64,000 bases of DNA. It comes from Methanomassiliicoccales archaeon. Lineage in GTDB: Archaea; Thermoplasmatota; Thermoplasmata; Methanomassiliicoccales; UBA472. The notes under the pieces were generated by a model, which saw nothing but the letters and a program-made list of their open reading frames with translations, was not told where the DNA came from and did not search any database. The DNA lies in NCBI GenBank assembly GCA_038740345.1, contig JAVYMA010000010.1, forward strand, positions 1 to 64,000, written 5' to 3'. Within the stretch, counting starts at the first letter, position 1. Each line of letters opens with the position of its first letter. Both the position numbers and the translations under genes were made by a program. Shown in pieces: positions 35,115-44,330 of the stretch.

Positions 35115-36857
35115 TCAGGGAGCCGAATCCTCCATCATCACAGCTCCTTTCCAACGGAACTTGTTCTGGGGCACGCGGATCTCGAACCTGGCCCCCTCTC
35201 CAGGCACGCCATTCTCCTCGATGGAGAAGCCCATGACCGAGGCCAGCTCGCGCGAGAAGAACAGCCCGTAGCCGTTGTTGCGTCCGTATCCCTGTTGGAA
35301 TATCTTTTCCTTATCCTGCAAGGGTATGCCTATGCCGTCGTCCTGAATGATGAGGCTCAGATGCCCATCGTTCTGCTGCGCCCAGGCCCGAATCTTTGTC
35401 ACCTTCCCTCCGTGCCGCAGGGAATTCTCGATGATGTTGTAGAAGACCTTCTCCAACAGGGCATCCGCATATAATTCCACCCTGTGCAGGGAGGGATCGA
35501 GCTCAATTAGGGATGTCTCCAGCTGGGCGGAGACCTGGTAGAGCATGGTGTAAGGGGAGCGCCAGGCCATGGCCGAGACCTTTCCCGCCTGATAATCCTT
35601 GGAGAACCGGACCAGCCGCTGTATGGACTCCGTGGCATGGGCTATCTTGCTGAGATGCTCCTTGCCCTTAGCGTCCGAGATGAAGCCCTCCAGGAGGGTT
35701 ACATAGCCTCTGATGACCATGACGCGGTTCATGATGTCGTGCGCAGTTATGCTGTTCAGCATGTCCAGCTTCTCCTGTGTCAAGCGAAGCTCATATTCCG
35801 CGTGACGTTGCTCAGTGACGTCCTCCAAGACGATGATGCTCCCTCCCCTCGCGCCATTGAACTCGTACACTGGATGCACGTGCATCTCCACGATTAGAGG
35901 GCAGTCGCCCCAGCGCAAGTCCACCTCGCTGACAGCATGGTTCATGGCTATGGCCTCGAGCAGCTCGGGCCGCCGGGCGAAAGCCTCAGTGAGCGGAGAG
36001 TCGATGACCTCGGAGGCGTCCGAGCGCATCAGAGTCAGAGCGGCCCCGTTGGCATCTACCACCCTTCCCTTGCGGTCGGTCACGATCACTCCATGCTTCA
36101 TGCGGTCGAAGGTGACCATGCGAGCGATGGGCGTGATGTCGAAGAGGCGGTAGCGATAGATGCCCAAGAAGACCAGCATCCCCGCGGTGAACACCGCCAC
36201 GGAAGTGGTGTCCAGAAAGGGGAAGGGGTTCAGATTAAGGTAGACATAGTTCCCGCTCCAGCCTACCAGCCCTCCCAGGGTGACCAAACCAATCTGCCCC
36301 CTCTTCCTCTTGGGCGTGCCGAAGTAGAGGCCTACGAGGAGCATGCTTCCTATGAGCAGGAGGAGATAGGCATAGTACATCCATGCCCAGCTGAGGATGC
36401 CATATTCTCTTATGGGATAAGTTAGGTCGTCCGTGGTGGTGAGGCCGATCCATGAATAGTACCAATGATGCAGGTCGTTGGTCCAGACCATGAGTATGGT
36501 GAAGCACGGCATTATGCAGAGTAGCGCTATGTTCCTCTTCGTGAGATAGCGCTCCCTGCCTGTATAAGACATGGCCAAGAGGAAGAAGGCCGTGGGAATG
36601 AGAGTGAGCGGGAGGTAGGAGAGATTGTTCCATATCATCTTGCCAGGGAACGTGGCCGCGAACGCTTCCCCTAAATTAGCAGCGCAGAGACCAGCCCCAG
36701 CCAGCATTACGACCACGAAAGCCTCCGCGCCCGGCTCCTCTCGATTCCTCCACGTATACATGGCCAATAGAAGGCAGGATATCGCCACTGGCAGTAGCAC
36801 TGAGACAAGGACTTGCGAAGGGCTCACGTGACTCTGACCTGCGCCATGTCTTGGCAC
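35115..36857 (-). CDS. 7TM-PAS sensor histidine kinase
   Basis: A 580-residue membrane kinase. The N-terminal ~230 residues hold seven membrane helices of the His_kinase_N_7TM type. A PAS domain follows (about 235-350: RMVTFDRMKHGVIVTDRKGRVVDANGAAL), then a phosphoacceptor segment with H-box SITAHDIMNRVMV near residue 375. The HATPase_c domain has ENSLRHGG, DDGIGI and GYGLFFSREL. It ends with ~20 extra residues. It lies upstream of carAB in the same direction, with a separate promoter between them. The signal is unknown and no receiver gene is adjacent. Confidence 0.9.
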   Translation of the reverse strand: MPRHGAGQSHVSPSQVLVSVLLPVAISCLLLAMYTWRNREEPGAEAFVVVMLAGAGLCAANLGEAFAATFPGKMIWNNLSYLPLTLIPTAFFLLAMSYTGRERYLTKRNIALLCIMPCFTILMVWTNDLHHWYYSWIGLTTTDDLTYPIREYGILSWAWMYYAYLLLLIGSMLLVGLYFGTPKRKRGQIGLVTLGGLVGWSGNYVYLNLNPFPFLDTTSVAVFTAGMLVFLGIYRYRLFDITPIARMVTFDRMKHGVIVTDRKGRVVDANGAALTLMRSDASEVIDSPLTEAFARRPELLEAIAMNHAVSEVDLRWGDCPLIVEMHVHPVYEFNGARGGSIIVLEDVTEQRHAEYELRLTQEKLDMLNSITAHDIMNRVMVIRGYVTLLEGFISDAKGKEHLSKIAHATESIQRLVRFSKDYQAGKVSAMAWRSPYTMLYQVSAQLETSLIELDPSLHRVELYADALLEKVFYNIIENSLRHGGKVTKIRAWAQQNDGHLSLIIQDDGIGIPLQDKEKIFQQGYGRNNGYGLFFSRELASVMGFSIEENGVPGEGARFEIRVPQNKFRWKGAVMMEDSAP

Positions 36858-37013
36858 TCTGCGAATATGAAGGGTGTCTCATGGTTATGCGTTATTGATA
36901 GCGATAATGATGGTATGGGGATGAGGGCCTTGACGTTATTAGGGCCATAGTACAAGGGAACCAAGGCGGCAGGAATGACATGATTAATATGACAGGCATG
37001 AATCACTAGGCCG

Positions 37014-38054
37014 ATGCGCCTGCTGCACCAGGATAGGAGGACGGGGGAGATCAAGTTCGAGGTCGACAACCTGGACGACCTATGGCATTTGTACAATATC
37101 ATAGAGAAGGGCGATCTTGTCCTGGCCACAACCTTCCGCCGGGAGGAGCAGAAGTCGGACAAGGTAAGGTCGGAGAGGGGGGAGAAGAGGAGGGTGTTCC
37201 TGGGCATCAGGGTGGAGAAGGTGGAATTCCACGAGTTCGATAACCGCTTGAGGATAACGGGGGTGATCGAGCAAGGCCCCCAGGACATAGGCGCCTATCA
37301 CACCCTGAATGTGGAAGAGGGCCAGGTCCTGACCGTGGTCAAGCGAGATTGGAAGGACTCTACGCTGGAGCGGATAAAGCGCGCAGTGGAGGATTCTAAG
37401 CGCCCCTCCATCGTCTTCGTGGCCTTGGAGAACGATGAGGCCACCATCGCCGTCATGCGCCAGTATGGCATGCAGCCTATAGCCACGATATACGGTCCCT
37501 CAGGAGGGAAGATGTATGAGCAGAGGACGGATGACGCATATTATGAGGAGATAATTGAGAAGGTGAAGCAATTGGTCAAAGAGAACGTGCCTCTGGTGGT
37601 GCTCGGCCCAGGCTTCGCCAAGGAGACTCTGGTGAGCATGGGAAGGCAGAAGGCGCCAGAGGTCTTCAAGCGCGCCTTCATTTATCACACCGGCCAGGCA
37701 GGCATGGCCGGGGTGCACGAGCTGATGAAGAAGGGCCTGGGAGCGGAAGTCCTCCAAGGGTCTCGTGTGGCCGAGGAGACGAATCTAGTGGAGAGGGTCC
37801 TGGAAGAGATAGCCAAGGAGGGCCCGGTGGCCTATGGTCCAGAGGAGGTCAGCAGGGCGGCTTATGCGGGGGCGGTGGACACTCTGCTGCTACTCGACCC
37901 GATTCTGAGGGAGAAGGATGTGGAGGAATTGATGAAGGCGGTGGAGAGCGCGCGAGGCAAGGTGGTGGTGGTGAGCGAGCATCACGAGGCGGGTAAGAAG
38001 TTGGAAGCCTTGGGGGGCATCGCCGCCCTTCTTAGGTATAAGCTCGCCAGTTGA
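37014..38054 (+). CDS. pelA: mRNA surveillance protein pelota
   Basis: A 346-residue pelota, the archaeal Dom34 homologue, which with aEF1A rescues ribosomes stalled on mRNA. The three eRF1-like domains are in order: N-terminal Sm-like domain (MRLLHQDRRTGEIKFEVDNLDDLWHLYNII at the start, ~1-130), central domain (~135-250, VVLGPGFAKE) and C-terminal domain (~255-346, GPEEVSRAAYAGAVDTLLLLD). It lacks the GGQ of release factors, as pelota should. The length is typical and it appears monocistronic, divergent from the 7TM kinase. Confidence 0.95.
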   Translation: MRLLHQDRRTGEIKFEVDNLDDLWHLYNIIEKGDLVLATTFRREEQKSDKVRSERGEKRRVFLGIRVEKVEFHEFDNRLRITGVIEQGPQDIGAYHTLNVEEGQVLTVVKRDWKDSTLERIKRAVEDSKRPSIVFVALENDEATIAVMRQYGMQPIATIYGPSGGKMYEQRTDDAYYEEIIEKVKQLVKENVPLVVLGPGFAKETLVSMGRQKAPEVFKRAFIYHTGQAGMAGVHELMKKGLGAEVLQGSRVAEETNLVERVLEEIAKEGPVAYGPEEVSRAAYAGAVDTLLLLDPILREKDVEELMKAVESARGKVVVVSEHHEAGKKLEALGGIAALLRYKLAS

Positions 38055-38717
38055 AGAAAAAGGTGGAAAGGCCTCAATCCCTCCTTGTTCTTACCAATTT
38101 CCTAATAAAAAACCTTGTTCTTACCAATTTTTAATAGAAAAAAACCGGCGAGGGCAATTGAACAAGCAACATGACCCCTTTTAATCGCGTGTATGAATGT
38201 CAATGCACTATCGTTCCACATCTCCGAGCCTTTAGAATTAACTCTCAGACTCTCTTTTCCTGGCTTCATTGAATAAGAGAGAATGCCGAGCCAATTTTTT
38301 CATTTGAGAGGATTCAGGGAATGAAGATGGGAAGCAGAAAGGAACGCGATTCCGATCCCCCTCAATCGCGGTCGATCTGGAATTCATTTTCATAGCCGCG
38401 ACTGGTTTGCGAATGAAGAAGAAGGCTGCGATCACAAATGCCATTGGGCGAACGTCATCATCCACTCCTCGATTCGTGTATCGAGCGTCGCTCCGGAGAG
38501 CTCCATGGAACTATGCGTAACGCTTTTGTATGATATGCGGTATGCTTTTTCCCCAGCCTTATCCCGAGGGTGCATCGATTCGGGCTCTGTATGCATTTCG
38601 ACGCGGATGCGACCGCCGTGTCCGACACGAGTCGCCTCATGCATATAGGCCGCAGATTCTGCGGCTCCGTCGCCCCTGATGGATGGGCGCGCTCACACAT
38701 CAAGGAGAAAGCAGTAG
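38055..38717. other. long non-coding gap before the synthase operon
   Basis: A 663-base gap without a credible gene, mostly not AT-rich. It begins with a 30-base tandem duplication (38083-38142). It then holds hairpins: CTCGAT/ATCGAG at 38468-38485 with a 6-base loop, and GCCGCAG/CTGCGGC at 38649-38665 with a 3-base loop, only 52 bases before the next start codon. It may be a structured leader or the decayed remains of a gene. I could not match it to SRP RNA, RNase P RNA or a tRNA. Confidence 0.5.
38083..38142. repeat. 30-bp imperfect tandem duplication
   Basis: CCTTGTTCTTACCAATTT occurs at 38083-38100 and again at 38113-38130. Each copy is followed by a TAATA and A-rich tail, giving two adjacent 30-base units. 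It starts 28 bases after the pelota stop. The second half of each unit is T-poor, so it is not an obvious terminator. Confidence 0.7.
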
Positions 38718-39890
38718 ATGAAGGACAAGAGCAAAGTCCTCGAGAAATTGAGTCGAACGCCATTGGTGATATGCGATACCACCCTGAGAGACGGAGAGCA
38801 GGCGGCCGGCATAGTCTTTGCCAACATCGAAAAGGTCCGCATCGCCAGGATGCTGGATGAGATAGGGGTGCCACAGATAGAAGCGGGCATCCCGGCCATG
38901 GGAGGAGACGAGAAGAAGGCCATCAAAGAGATCGCCAAATCCGGTCTCTCCGCTTCGGTGCTGGGGTGGAATCGGGCCAGCATGGAGGACATAAACCATA
39001 GCCTGGATTGCGGCGTGGACTCAGTAGCCATCTCCATGTCCTCATCTGATATCCACATCGAGCATAAGCTCATGAAGTCCAGGCAGTGGGTGCTGGATAG
39101 GATAACCGAGGCGATCGAGTACGCCAAGTCCCACGGCCTTTACATCTCCTGCAACGCTGAAGACGCCTCCCGTGCAGACAGGGATTTCCTCATCCAATTC
39201 GCTCGCACCGCCAAGGAGGCGGGGGCCGACAGAGTGCGCTTCTGCGATACCCTAGGCATCATGGAGCCGTTGCGCACGCATAAAGTCATCAAGGACCTGA
39301 TAGAAAACGCTCAGATCGATGTGGAGATGCATACGCATAACGACTTCGGCATGGCCACGGCCAATGCCTTGGCGGGAATTCAAGCAGGAGCCAAGTTCAT
39401 CTCCACCACGGTGATGGGAATAGGGGAGAGGACGGGCAACGCACCGCTGGAAGAGATAGTCATGGCCTCCAAATACACTCTTGGCATCGATCCGGGCATC
39501 GAGACCTCCCGCTTTCGGGAGATAGCTGAGTATGTGGCAAGGGCCTGCGGACGCACCATTCCCGATTGGAAGCCTATAGTAGGCCTCAACTGCTTCACCC
39601 ACGAGGCTGGAATACATGCGGATGGGGTAATCAAATGTGCCTCCAATTACGAGGCCTTCGCTCCTGAATCCGTAGGCTTGGAGAGGAGGATATCCATCGG
39701 CAAGCATTCCGGCCGTCACACCATAAAGAGCGTTTTGGCCAAGCATGGATTCGAGGTGGACGACCATGCCGCCGGAGAGCTGCTGGAAATGGTCCGCGCT
39801 AGCAGTGTGGCGCTCAAACGCTCACTGACAGAAAGGGAGCTCATCTATCTGTACGAGGACTACAAGTTCCGCAACCAACGCTTGGAGTAG
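38718..39890 (+). CDS. homocitrate synthase / isopropylmalate synthase family protein
   Basis: A 390-residue acyl-CoA-condensing DRE-TIM metallolyase. The metal and catalytic motifs are CDTTLRDGEQAAG near residue 19, MHTHNDFGMATANALAG near 212 and NCFTHEAGIHADG near 293. Without the long regulatory domain of LeuA, its ~390-residue length matches homocitrate synthase (NifV/AksA) and Re-citrate synthase. An AAGGAG ribosome site precedes the ATG. It is the first of four tightly packed genes. Coenzyme B or lysine synthesis (homocitrate) is the family default, but the dehydrogenase of this operon looks isocitrate-specific, so citrate synthesis from acetyl-CoA and oxaloacetate is equally plausible. 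Confidence 0.88.
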   Translation: MKDKSKVLEKLSRTPLVICDTTLRDGEQAAGIVFANIEKVRIARMLDEIGVPQIEAGIPAMGGDEKKAIKEIAKSGLSASVLGWNRASMEDINHSLDCGVDSVAISMSSSDIHIEHKLMKSRQWVLDRITEAIEYAKSHGLYISCNAEDASRADRDFLIQFARTAKEAGADRVRFCDTLGIMEPLRTHKVIKDLIENAQIDVEMHTHNDFGMATANALAGIQAGAKFISTTVMGIGERTGNAPLEEIVMASKYTLGIDPGIETSRFREIAEYVARACGRTIPDWKPIVGLNCFTHEAGIHADGVIKCASNYEAFAPESVGLERRISIGKHSGRHTIKSVLAKHGFEVDDHAAGELLEMVRASSVALKRSLTERELIYLYEDYKFRNQRLE

Positions 39891-41147
39891 GTGATTATGG
39901 GAACAATAGCCGAGAACATAATCTCGAATCATGTGGGGAGAGAAGTCAAGGCCAATGACATCGTGGTATGTCCTGTGGACTTCATGATGAGCCAGGACGG
40001 AACCACACCCCTGACCATACGTGCCTTCAAGGAGATGGAGGGTAAGAAAGTGGCAAGGCCAGACCGCTACGCCGTGGTCATAGATCACAATGCCCCCTCC
40101 CCGCTGGAATCCGTCTCCAATCTGCACAAGCAGATGCGCCAGTTCGCCAAGGAGCAGGGAGCGATTCTGTATGACGTAGGGGATGGCGTATGCCATGTAT
40201 TGGTGCCAGAGAACGGCTATGCCCTTCCCGGCAGCGTCATCATCGGCGCCGACTCGCACACCACGACCTATGGCGCCCTCAACGCCTTCGCCACTGGCGT
40301 GGGGTCCACGGACATGGCGGCCGCGCTCATCTCGGGCAAGACCTGGTTCAAGGTGCCGCAAACTATCAAGCTCGTCTACTCTGGAAGGCTTCCCAAGGGG
40401 TCCTTCTCCAAGGACATAGCCCTGCGTATGTGCGGACGACTGACCGCTAACGGTGCCACCTACAAGGCGCTGGAGATAACGGGCGAGGCCATCGATGCCC
40501 TTACGCCTGAGGCGCGCATGACCATCTCCAACATGGCGGTGGAGACGGGCGCCAAGGTGGGCTTGATGCGAGCGGATCAGAAGGTCTTGGACTACGTGGC
40601 GCCGAGAGCCAAATATCCTTACAAGGGAGTTGATGCGGACGCGGATGCGGTATACGAGAAGGTGATGGAGGAGGATGTCTCCGACCTGGGGCCCCAGATC
40701 GCCTGCCCTCCGGACGTGGACAACGTGGTCCCCATCGAGAAGGTGCTGGGACTCCATATAGACCAAGTGTTCATAGGTACCTGCACCAACGGCAGGCTGG
40801 AGGATCTGATGGTAGCGGCCTCCATCCTCGACGGCAAGAAGGTACATAGGGACGTGAGGCTGATAGTGGCGCCGGCATCCCGCGCCATCCTGCAGCAGGC
40901 CATGGAGTGCGGCGTGATGCAAAGGCTAGTCAAGGCGGGGGCGGCGGTGACCACACCGTCCTGCGGGCCTTGCGTGGGCACCTGTAACGGCATTCCCTCG
41001 GATGAGGAGAACGTCCTTTCCACGGCCAACCGCAATTTCAAGGGGCGCATGGGCAACGTGAAATCCTCCGTTTATCTCGCTTCCCCGGCCACGGCGGCCT
41101 ATTCCGCCATCAAAGGATGCATATCTGACCCCAGGGAGGTGCTGTGA
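39891..41147 (+). CDS. aconitase/isopropylmalate dehydratase family, large subunit
   Basis: A 418-residue LeuC-type hydro-lyase large subunit carrying a [4Fe-4S] cluster. The cluster cysteines are in GTCTNGRLEDL (near residue 299) and CGPCVGTCNG (near 359-362). DSHTTTYGALNAFATGVGSTDMA is the substrate/cluster region. The length matches archaeal isopropylmalate, homoaconitate or citrate isomerases of this type; the small subunit follows with a 4-base overlap. It isomerises the product of the upstream synthase, so its true substrate depends on that enzyme. Confidence 0.9.
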   Translation: MIMGTIAENIISNHVGREVKANDIVVCPVDFMMSQDGTTPLTIRAFKEMEGKKVARPDRYAVVIDHNAPSPLESVSNLHKQMRQFAKEQGAILYDVGDGVCHVLVPENGYALPGSVIIGADSHTTTYGALNAFATGVGSTDMAAALISGKTWFKVPQTIKLVYSGRLPKGSFSKDIALRMCGRLTANGATYKALEITGEAIDALTPEARMTISNMAVETGAKVGLMRADQKVLDYVAPRAKYPYKGVDADADAVYEKVMEEDVSDLGPQIACPPDVDNVVPIEKVLGLHIDQVFIGTCTNGRLEDLMVAASILDGKKVHRDVRLIVAPASRAILQQAMECGVMQRLVKAGAAVTTPSCGPCVGTCNGIPSDEENVLSTANRNFKGRMGNVKSSVYLASPATAAYSAIKGCISDPREVL

Positions 41148-41650
41148 TGAAGGAGCTGTGCGGCCGGGCGCATAAGTTCGGAGACAACATCAACACCGAT
41201 TATATCATCGCTGGCAAGTACAAGTTCAAGAGCACGGACATGAAGGAGATGGCCAAGCACCTGATGGAGGATATCCGCCCCGGCTTCTACGAGGAGATCG
41301 AGGAGGGCGACTTCATCGTGGCAGGGCACAACTTCGGCATGGGCTCTTCGAGGGAGCAGGCACCGCTGGTGATCAAGGCAGCCGGCATCTCGGCGGTGAT
41401 CGCCAAGGACTTCGCCCGCATTTTCTATCGCAATTGCATAAACGTAGGGCTGCCGGTGCTGGAATGCGACACTTCCAAGATCGAGGAAGGGGACGAGCTT
41501 CGGGTCGATTTGGAACGGGGCTTGGTGCATGACATATCCAAGGACATCAAGATCAGGGCCAACCCCCTGCCTCCCGTCATGGTCAGGATATTGAACGACG
41601 GTGGCCTGGCCGAGCATTTCAAGAAGCACGGCTGTTTCAACCTGGAGTGA
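41144..41650 (+). CDS. aconitase/isopropylmalate dehydratase family, small subunit
   Basis: A 168-residue LeuD-type swivelling domain that completes the active site of the large subunit. Motifs are KFGDNINTDYIIAGKY at the start, HNFGMGSSREQAP with the catalytic Ser, and IAKDFARIFYRNCINVGL. The substrate loop (GKYKFKSTD) differs from the YLRT and YLVY loops discussed for homoaconitases and isopropylmalate isomerases. The rest looks more like LysU-type small subunits (DIRPGFYEEI, DGGLAEHFKKHG). It overlaps the large subunit by 4 bases. Confidence 0.9.
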   Translation: MMKELCGRAHKFGDNINTDYIIAGKYKFKSTDMKEMAKHLMEDIRPGFYEEIEEGDFIVAGHNFGMGSSREQAPLVIKAAGISAVIAKDFARIFYRNCINVGLPVLECDTSKIEEGDELRVDLERGLVHDISKDIKIRANPLPPVMVRILNDGGLAEHFKKHGCFNLE

Positions 41651-41657
41651 GGATTCC

Positions 41658-42869
41658 ATGGACGAAGCGGCCGTGGAGAGGGCCAAGGAGCACTTCGGGA
41701 AGCTGGTCCAGGAGCAGATGGAGCGCGTGGAAAAGATGAAGCGCTCCGTGGAATGGGTGGACCATGCCAAGAAGGATAAGATTGTGATAGGGATCGTCGG
41801 CGGGGACGGGATCGGTCCTTATATTTGCGCGCATGCCCGCACCGTCCTGGAGTTCTTGTTAAGAGAGGAGATGGCAGAGGGCAAGGTCGAGCTGCGGGGC
41901 ATCGAAGGCCTCACCATAGAGAACCGGGTGCGGCAGATGCAGGCGCTGCCACAGGAGGTTCTGGAAGAGCTCAAAAGGTGCGATGTGATATTGAAAGGGC
42001 CCACCACCACCCCCAAGAAGGGTGACCCTTGGCCCAATATCGAGTCGGCAAATGTCGCCATGAGGCGCGAGCTAGACCTATTCGCTAACGTGCGCCCGGT
42101 GCGGGTGCCCTCTCTCAACATCGATTGGATCTTCTTCAGGGAGAACACCGAGGGCGCCTACATACTGGGCAGCAAAGGCATCAATGTTACCGACGACCTG
42201 GCCTTCGATTTCTGCGTGGCCACTACGCAAGGCTGCGAGCGCATCCTCCGCTTGGCGTTCGAGTACGCCAAGAAGAATGGCATCGACCGCGTGACCGTGG
42301 TCACCAAGGCCAATGTGGTCAAGGCCACGGACGGCAAGTTCCTGGCAGTGGCGGAGCGCGTGGCCAAGGACTATCCCAACATCAAGTGGGACGATTGGTT
42401 CATAGACATCATGACAGCCAAGCTGTTGGATGAAGCGCGAAGGCACGAATTCAAGGTCATGGTTCTGCCCAACCTCTACGGCGATATAATCACCGATGAG
42501 GCCGCGCAAATACAAGGCGGGGTGGGTACGGCGGGGAGCGCCAACATCGGCACCAAGTACGCCATGTTCGAGGCTATTCACGGCTCGGCGCCGCGCATGG
42601 TGGAGGAGGGAAGGGCGGCGTACGCCGACCCTTCCAGCATCATAAAGGCTGCGGCCATGCTGCTCAATCACATCGGGCGCACGGAGAAGTCGCGACGCCT
42701 GGAGATGGCGCTGGATATTTGTTGCCAGTTCGAACGCAAGGTGGTGATCACTGGCCGTCCTAACGGAGCCACGGGAGAGCAGTTCGCAAGATACCTCATG
42801 GATACCCTCGCAGACCCTGAACTGGAGAGCAGATGGAGCAATTACCAAGCGAAGAAAGGTCGCGGTTAA
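41658..42869 (+). CDS. isocitrate/isopropylmalate family dehydrogenase, isocitrate-type site
   Basis: A 403-residue beta-decarboxylating dehydrogenase. GIVGGDGIGP opens the fold. The substrate signature SANVAMRRELDLFANVRPVR reproduces the Ser, Asn, Arg and Arg that bind isocitrate in isocitrate dehydrogenases, rather than the hydrophobic or other residues of IPMDH and HICDH. FRENTEGAY, NLYGDIITDEAAQ and IHGSAPRM complete the active site. I start at the ATG at 41658, 8 bases after the previous stop. It has an extra ~45-residue charged, helical N-terminus. It most likely makes 2-oxoglutarate; homoisocitrate remains possible. Confidence 0.88.
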   Translation: MDEAAVERAKEHFGKLVQEQMERVEKMKRSVEWVDHAKKDKIVIGIVGGDGIGPYICAHARTVLEFLLREEMAEGKVELRGIEGLTIENRVRQMQALPQEVLEELKRCDVILKGPTTTPKKGDPWPNIESANVAMRRELDLFANVRPVRVPSLNIDWIFFRENTEGAYILGSKGINVTDDLAFDFCVATTQGCERILRLAFEYAKKNGIDRVTVVTKANVVKATDGKFLAVAERVAKDYPNIKWDDWFIDIMTAKLLDEARRHEFKVMVLPNLYGDIITDEAAQIQGGVGTAGSANIGTKYAMFEAIHGSAPRMVEEGRAAYADPSSIIKAAAMLLNHIGRTEKSRRLEMALDICCQFERKVVITGRPNGATGEQFARYLMDTLADPELESRWSNYQAKKGRG

Positions 42870-43041
42870 GGACAAGGGGAGTAGTTCAAAAATCAGGTGT
42901 CAGGTTGCAAATGGACCACTTACGTCGTTCCTTAACTCAAATCTTCCAACTCCTTGCTTATCCACCCGTAGCCCATGGCGGATAATGGGGGAAGGGCGGG
43001 CGTAAAATCATAAAAGTAACCTTTATCGTCAAAAGAACGTA

Positions 43042-43239
43042 TTGAATAATGTGAAGTGCGACAGGTGTGATTGGGTGGGGAGCAAGGAGGAGCTGGTGGT
43101 GGAAGAGAGGGAGAAGACTCTGTTGGACTCGGTGGCCCTGGTCTTCTTCGCTTATTCTAGGAAGAGAAGGTTCTATTGTCCCAAGTGCCACCGCATGCTA
43201 TACTCAGAATTCATGGATGGCCCTTTGGCAGGCTATTAA
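43042..43239 (+). CDS. small zinc-ribbon protein
   Basis: A 65-residue protein with two CXXC knuckles: CDRCDW near the N-terminus and CPKCHRML near residue 46, separated by ~40 residues. This is the spacing of a zinc ribbon or rubredoxin-like fold. It starts with TTG at 43042 or GTG at 43051, and a TATA-like CATAAAAG near 43010 gives promoter support. Family and function unknown. The conserved knuckles and the lack of a better frame make it a probable real gene. Confidence 0.55.
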   Translation: MNNVKCDRCDWVGSKEELVVEEREKTLLDSVALVFFAYSRKRRFYCPKCHRMLYSEFMDGPLAGY

Positions 43240-43310
43240 GGACGCCTGAGACGAGTTTTGATTCATCCTAATCTTCAATCTTTATCTGAGTTCTTGACCG
43301 GGGTACCTCT

Positions 43311-44330
43311 TCAACCGTCCATCCGCATGGCGCCATTAATAGCAATCTCAGCTATATCCATGGCGTACATGGTGGTTCTGGTTATCGAGTCTATGACCGA
43401 GGTTCGAACCACAGCGCAAAGGTTTGCTGGCAGCCTCTCCGACACGCTCAGGTCCTGGCATTCCTGCACCAGCTTGTCTCCCATGTCAATGATGTTATTG
43501 GCGGCCTTGATATCCTTGCGGAAGTAGGATTCCATGGCCATCTCCAAGATCCGCATGGCCTGAGCGCTCATCCTATGGATCTCTTCCGCATTCCCTAGCT
43601 TCATGCCAGAGTTTATCAGGGTTATGGCGTTGTTGGCCATCTTCTCCGCATGGTCCCCTATGCGCTCTATCCCTCTTGCCACCAGCATGAGGTTCATGCC
43701 CTCGAAGATATCCACCCCGATCTTCTCCGACAGTTTCCGGTCCTTAAGAATCATGTTGTACTGCTTAGCCGCCATCCAATATAGGCGGTCTACATCCGCA
43801 TCGCGATCGATCACGTCCTTGGCCAGAGCGCTATCCTCCTCCATCAGCGCGATTATAGCATCCTTATGCATGCTCATGACGATGAGATGCATGCGGCGCA
43901 CGCACTTCTCCTGAGGCAACTCCACGGGGTCCGAAAGATCGTGGAGTATGACGGTGTTAATCGTCTCCTCGATGACCTCTGGTCCAATGACCATGCGTGA
44001 AATCTCCTTCACCGCATGCTTGAGCTCCAGGTCAAGACGCGTTTTCGACCTCACTTCTATAATATTATAGCCTGCGAGATAAGCTCCGATGAGCTTGCGC
44101 GTCAGGTGTTCCTTAGTCTCGTCATCATCAACCTGTATTATCTTTCGCGTCTCCTCCTTCTCGCGCTGCACGCGGGGGTCGATGGAGATCGTACCATCGG
44201 GCATCGGGCGGACCACGACTGGAGTTCCGGGTGTTATGGAATTGCTCTCTATCCAATCCTTGGGCAACGATACTGTCATGGTGGAGGCACCAGTTTTCTG
44301 TACTCGCCTTATCTCCAATTCCATCACCAT
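43311..44330 (-). CDS. AbrB-PhoU fusion, phosphate uptake regulator
   Basis: A 339-residue archaeal protein joining an N-terminal SpoVT/AbrB-type DNA-binding fold (residues ~4-50: IRRVQKTGASTMTVSLPKDWIESN) to a PhoU helical-bundle domain. The PhoU part has two three-helix repeats (about 115-220 and 225-335) with the metal-binding EXXXD-type segments, for example GIERIGDHAEKMANNA. It is divergent from pstS across a very AT-rich 272-base region. It probably binds there and couples transporter state to transcription; this is inferred from architecture and position. Confidence 0.88.
   Translation of the reverse strand: MVMELEIRRVQKTGASTMTVSLPKDWIESNSITPGTPVVVRPMPDGTISIDPRVQREKEETRKIIQVDDDETKEHLTRKLIGAYLAGYNIIEVRSKTRLDLELKHAVKEISRMVIGPEVIEETINTVILHDLSDPVELPQEKCVRRMHLIVMSMHKDAIIALMEEDSALAKDVIDRDADVDRLYWMAAKQYNMILKDRKLSEKIGVDIFEGMNLMLVARGIERIGDHAEKMANNAITLINSGMKLGNAEEIHRMSAQAMRILEMAMESYFRKDIKAANNIIDMGDKLVQECQDLSVSERLPANLCAVVRTSVIDSITRTTMYAMDIAEIAINGAMRMDG

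Noticed and set aside
38458-38874. Minus-strand 138-codon frame across the gap before the synthase operon.
   Set aside because: It runs into the start of the synthase gene, has no ribosome site or motif, and its composition is that of a shadow.
39822-40922. A 366-residue minus-strand frame opposite the aconitase-type large subunit.
   Set aside because: It has no domain pattern, and the plus-strand frame is a clear hydro-lyase; a GC-rich shadow.
43395-43410. GGTTCGAACC, resembling a tRNA T-arm.
   Set aside because: It lies inside the AbrB-PhoU coding sequence and no acceptor stem or anticodon arm surrounds it.
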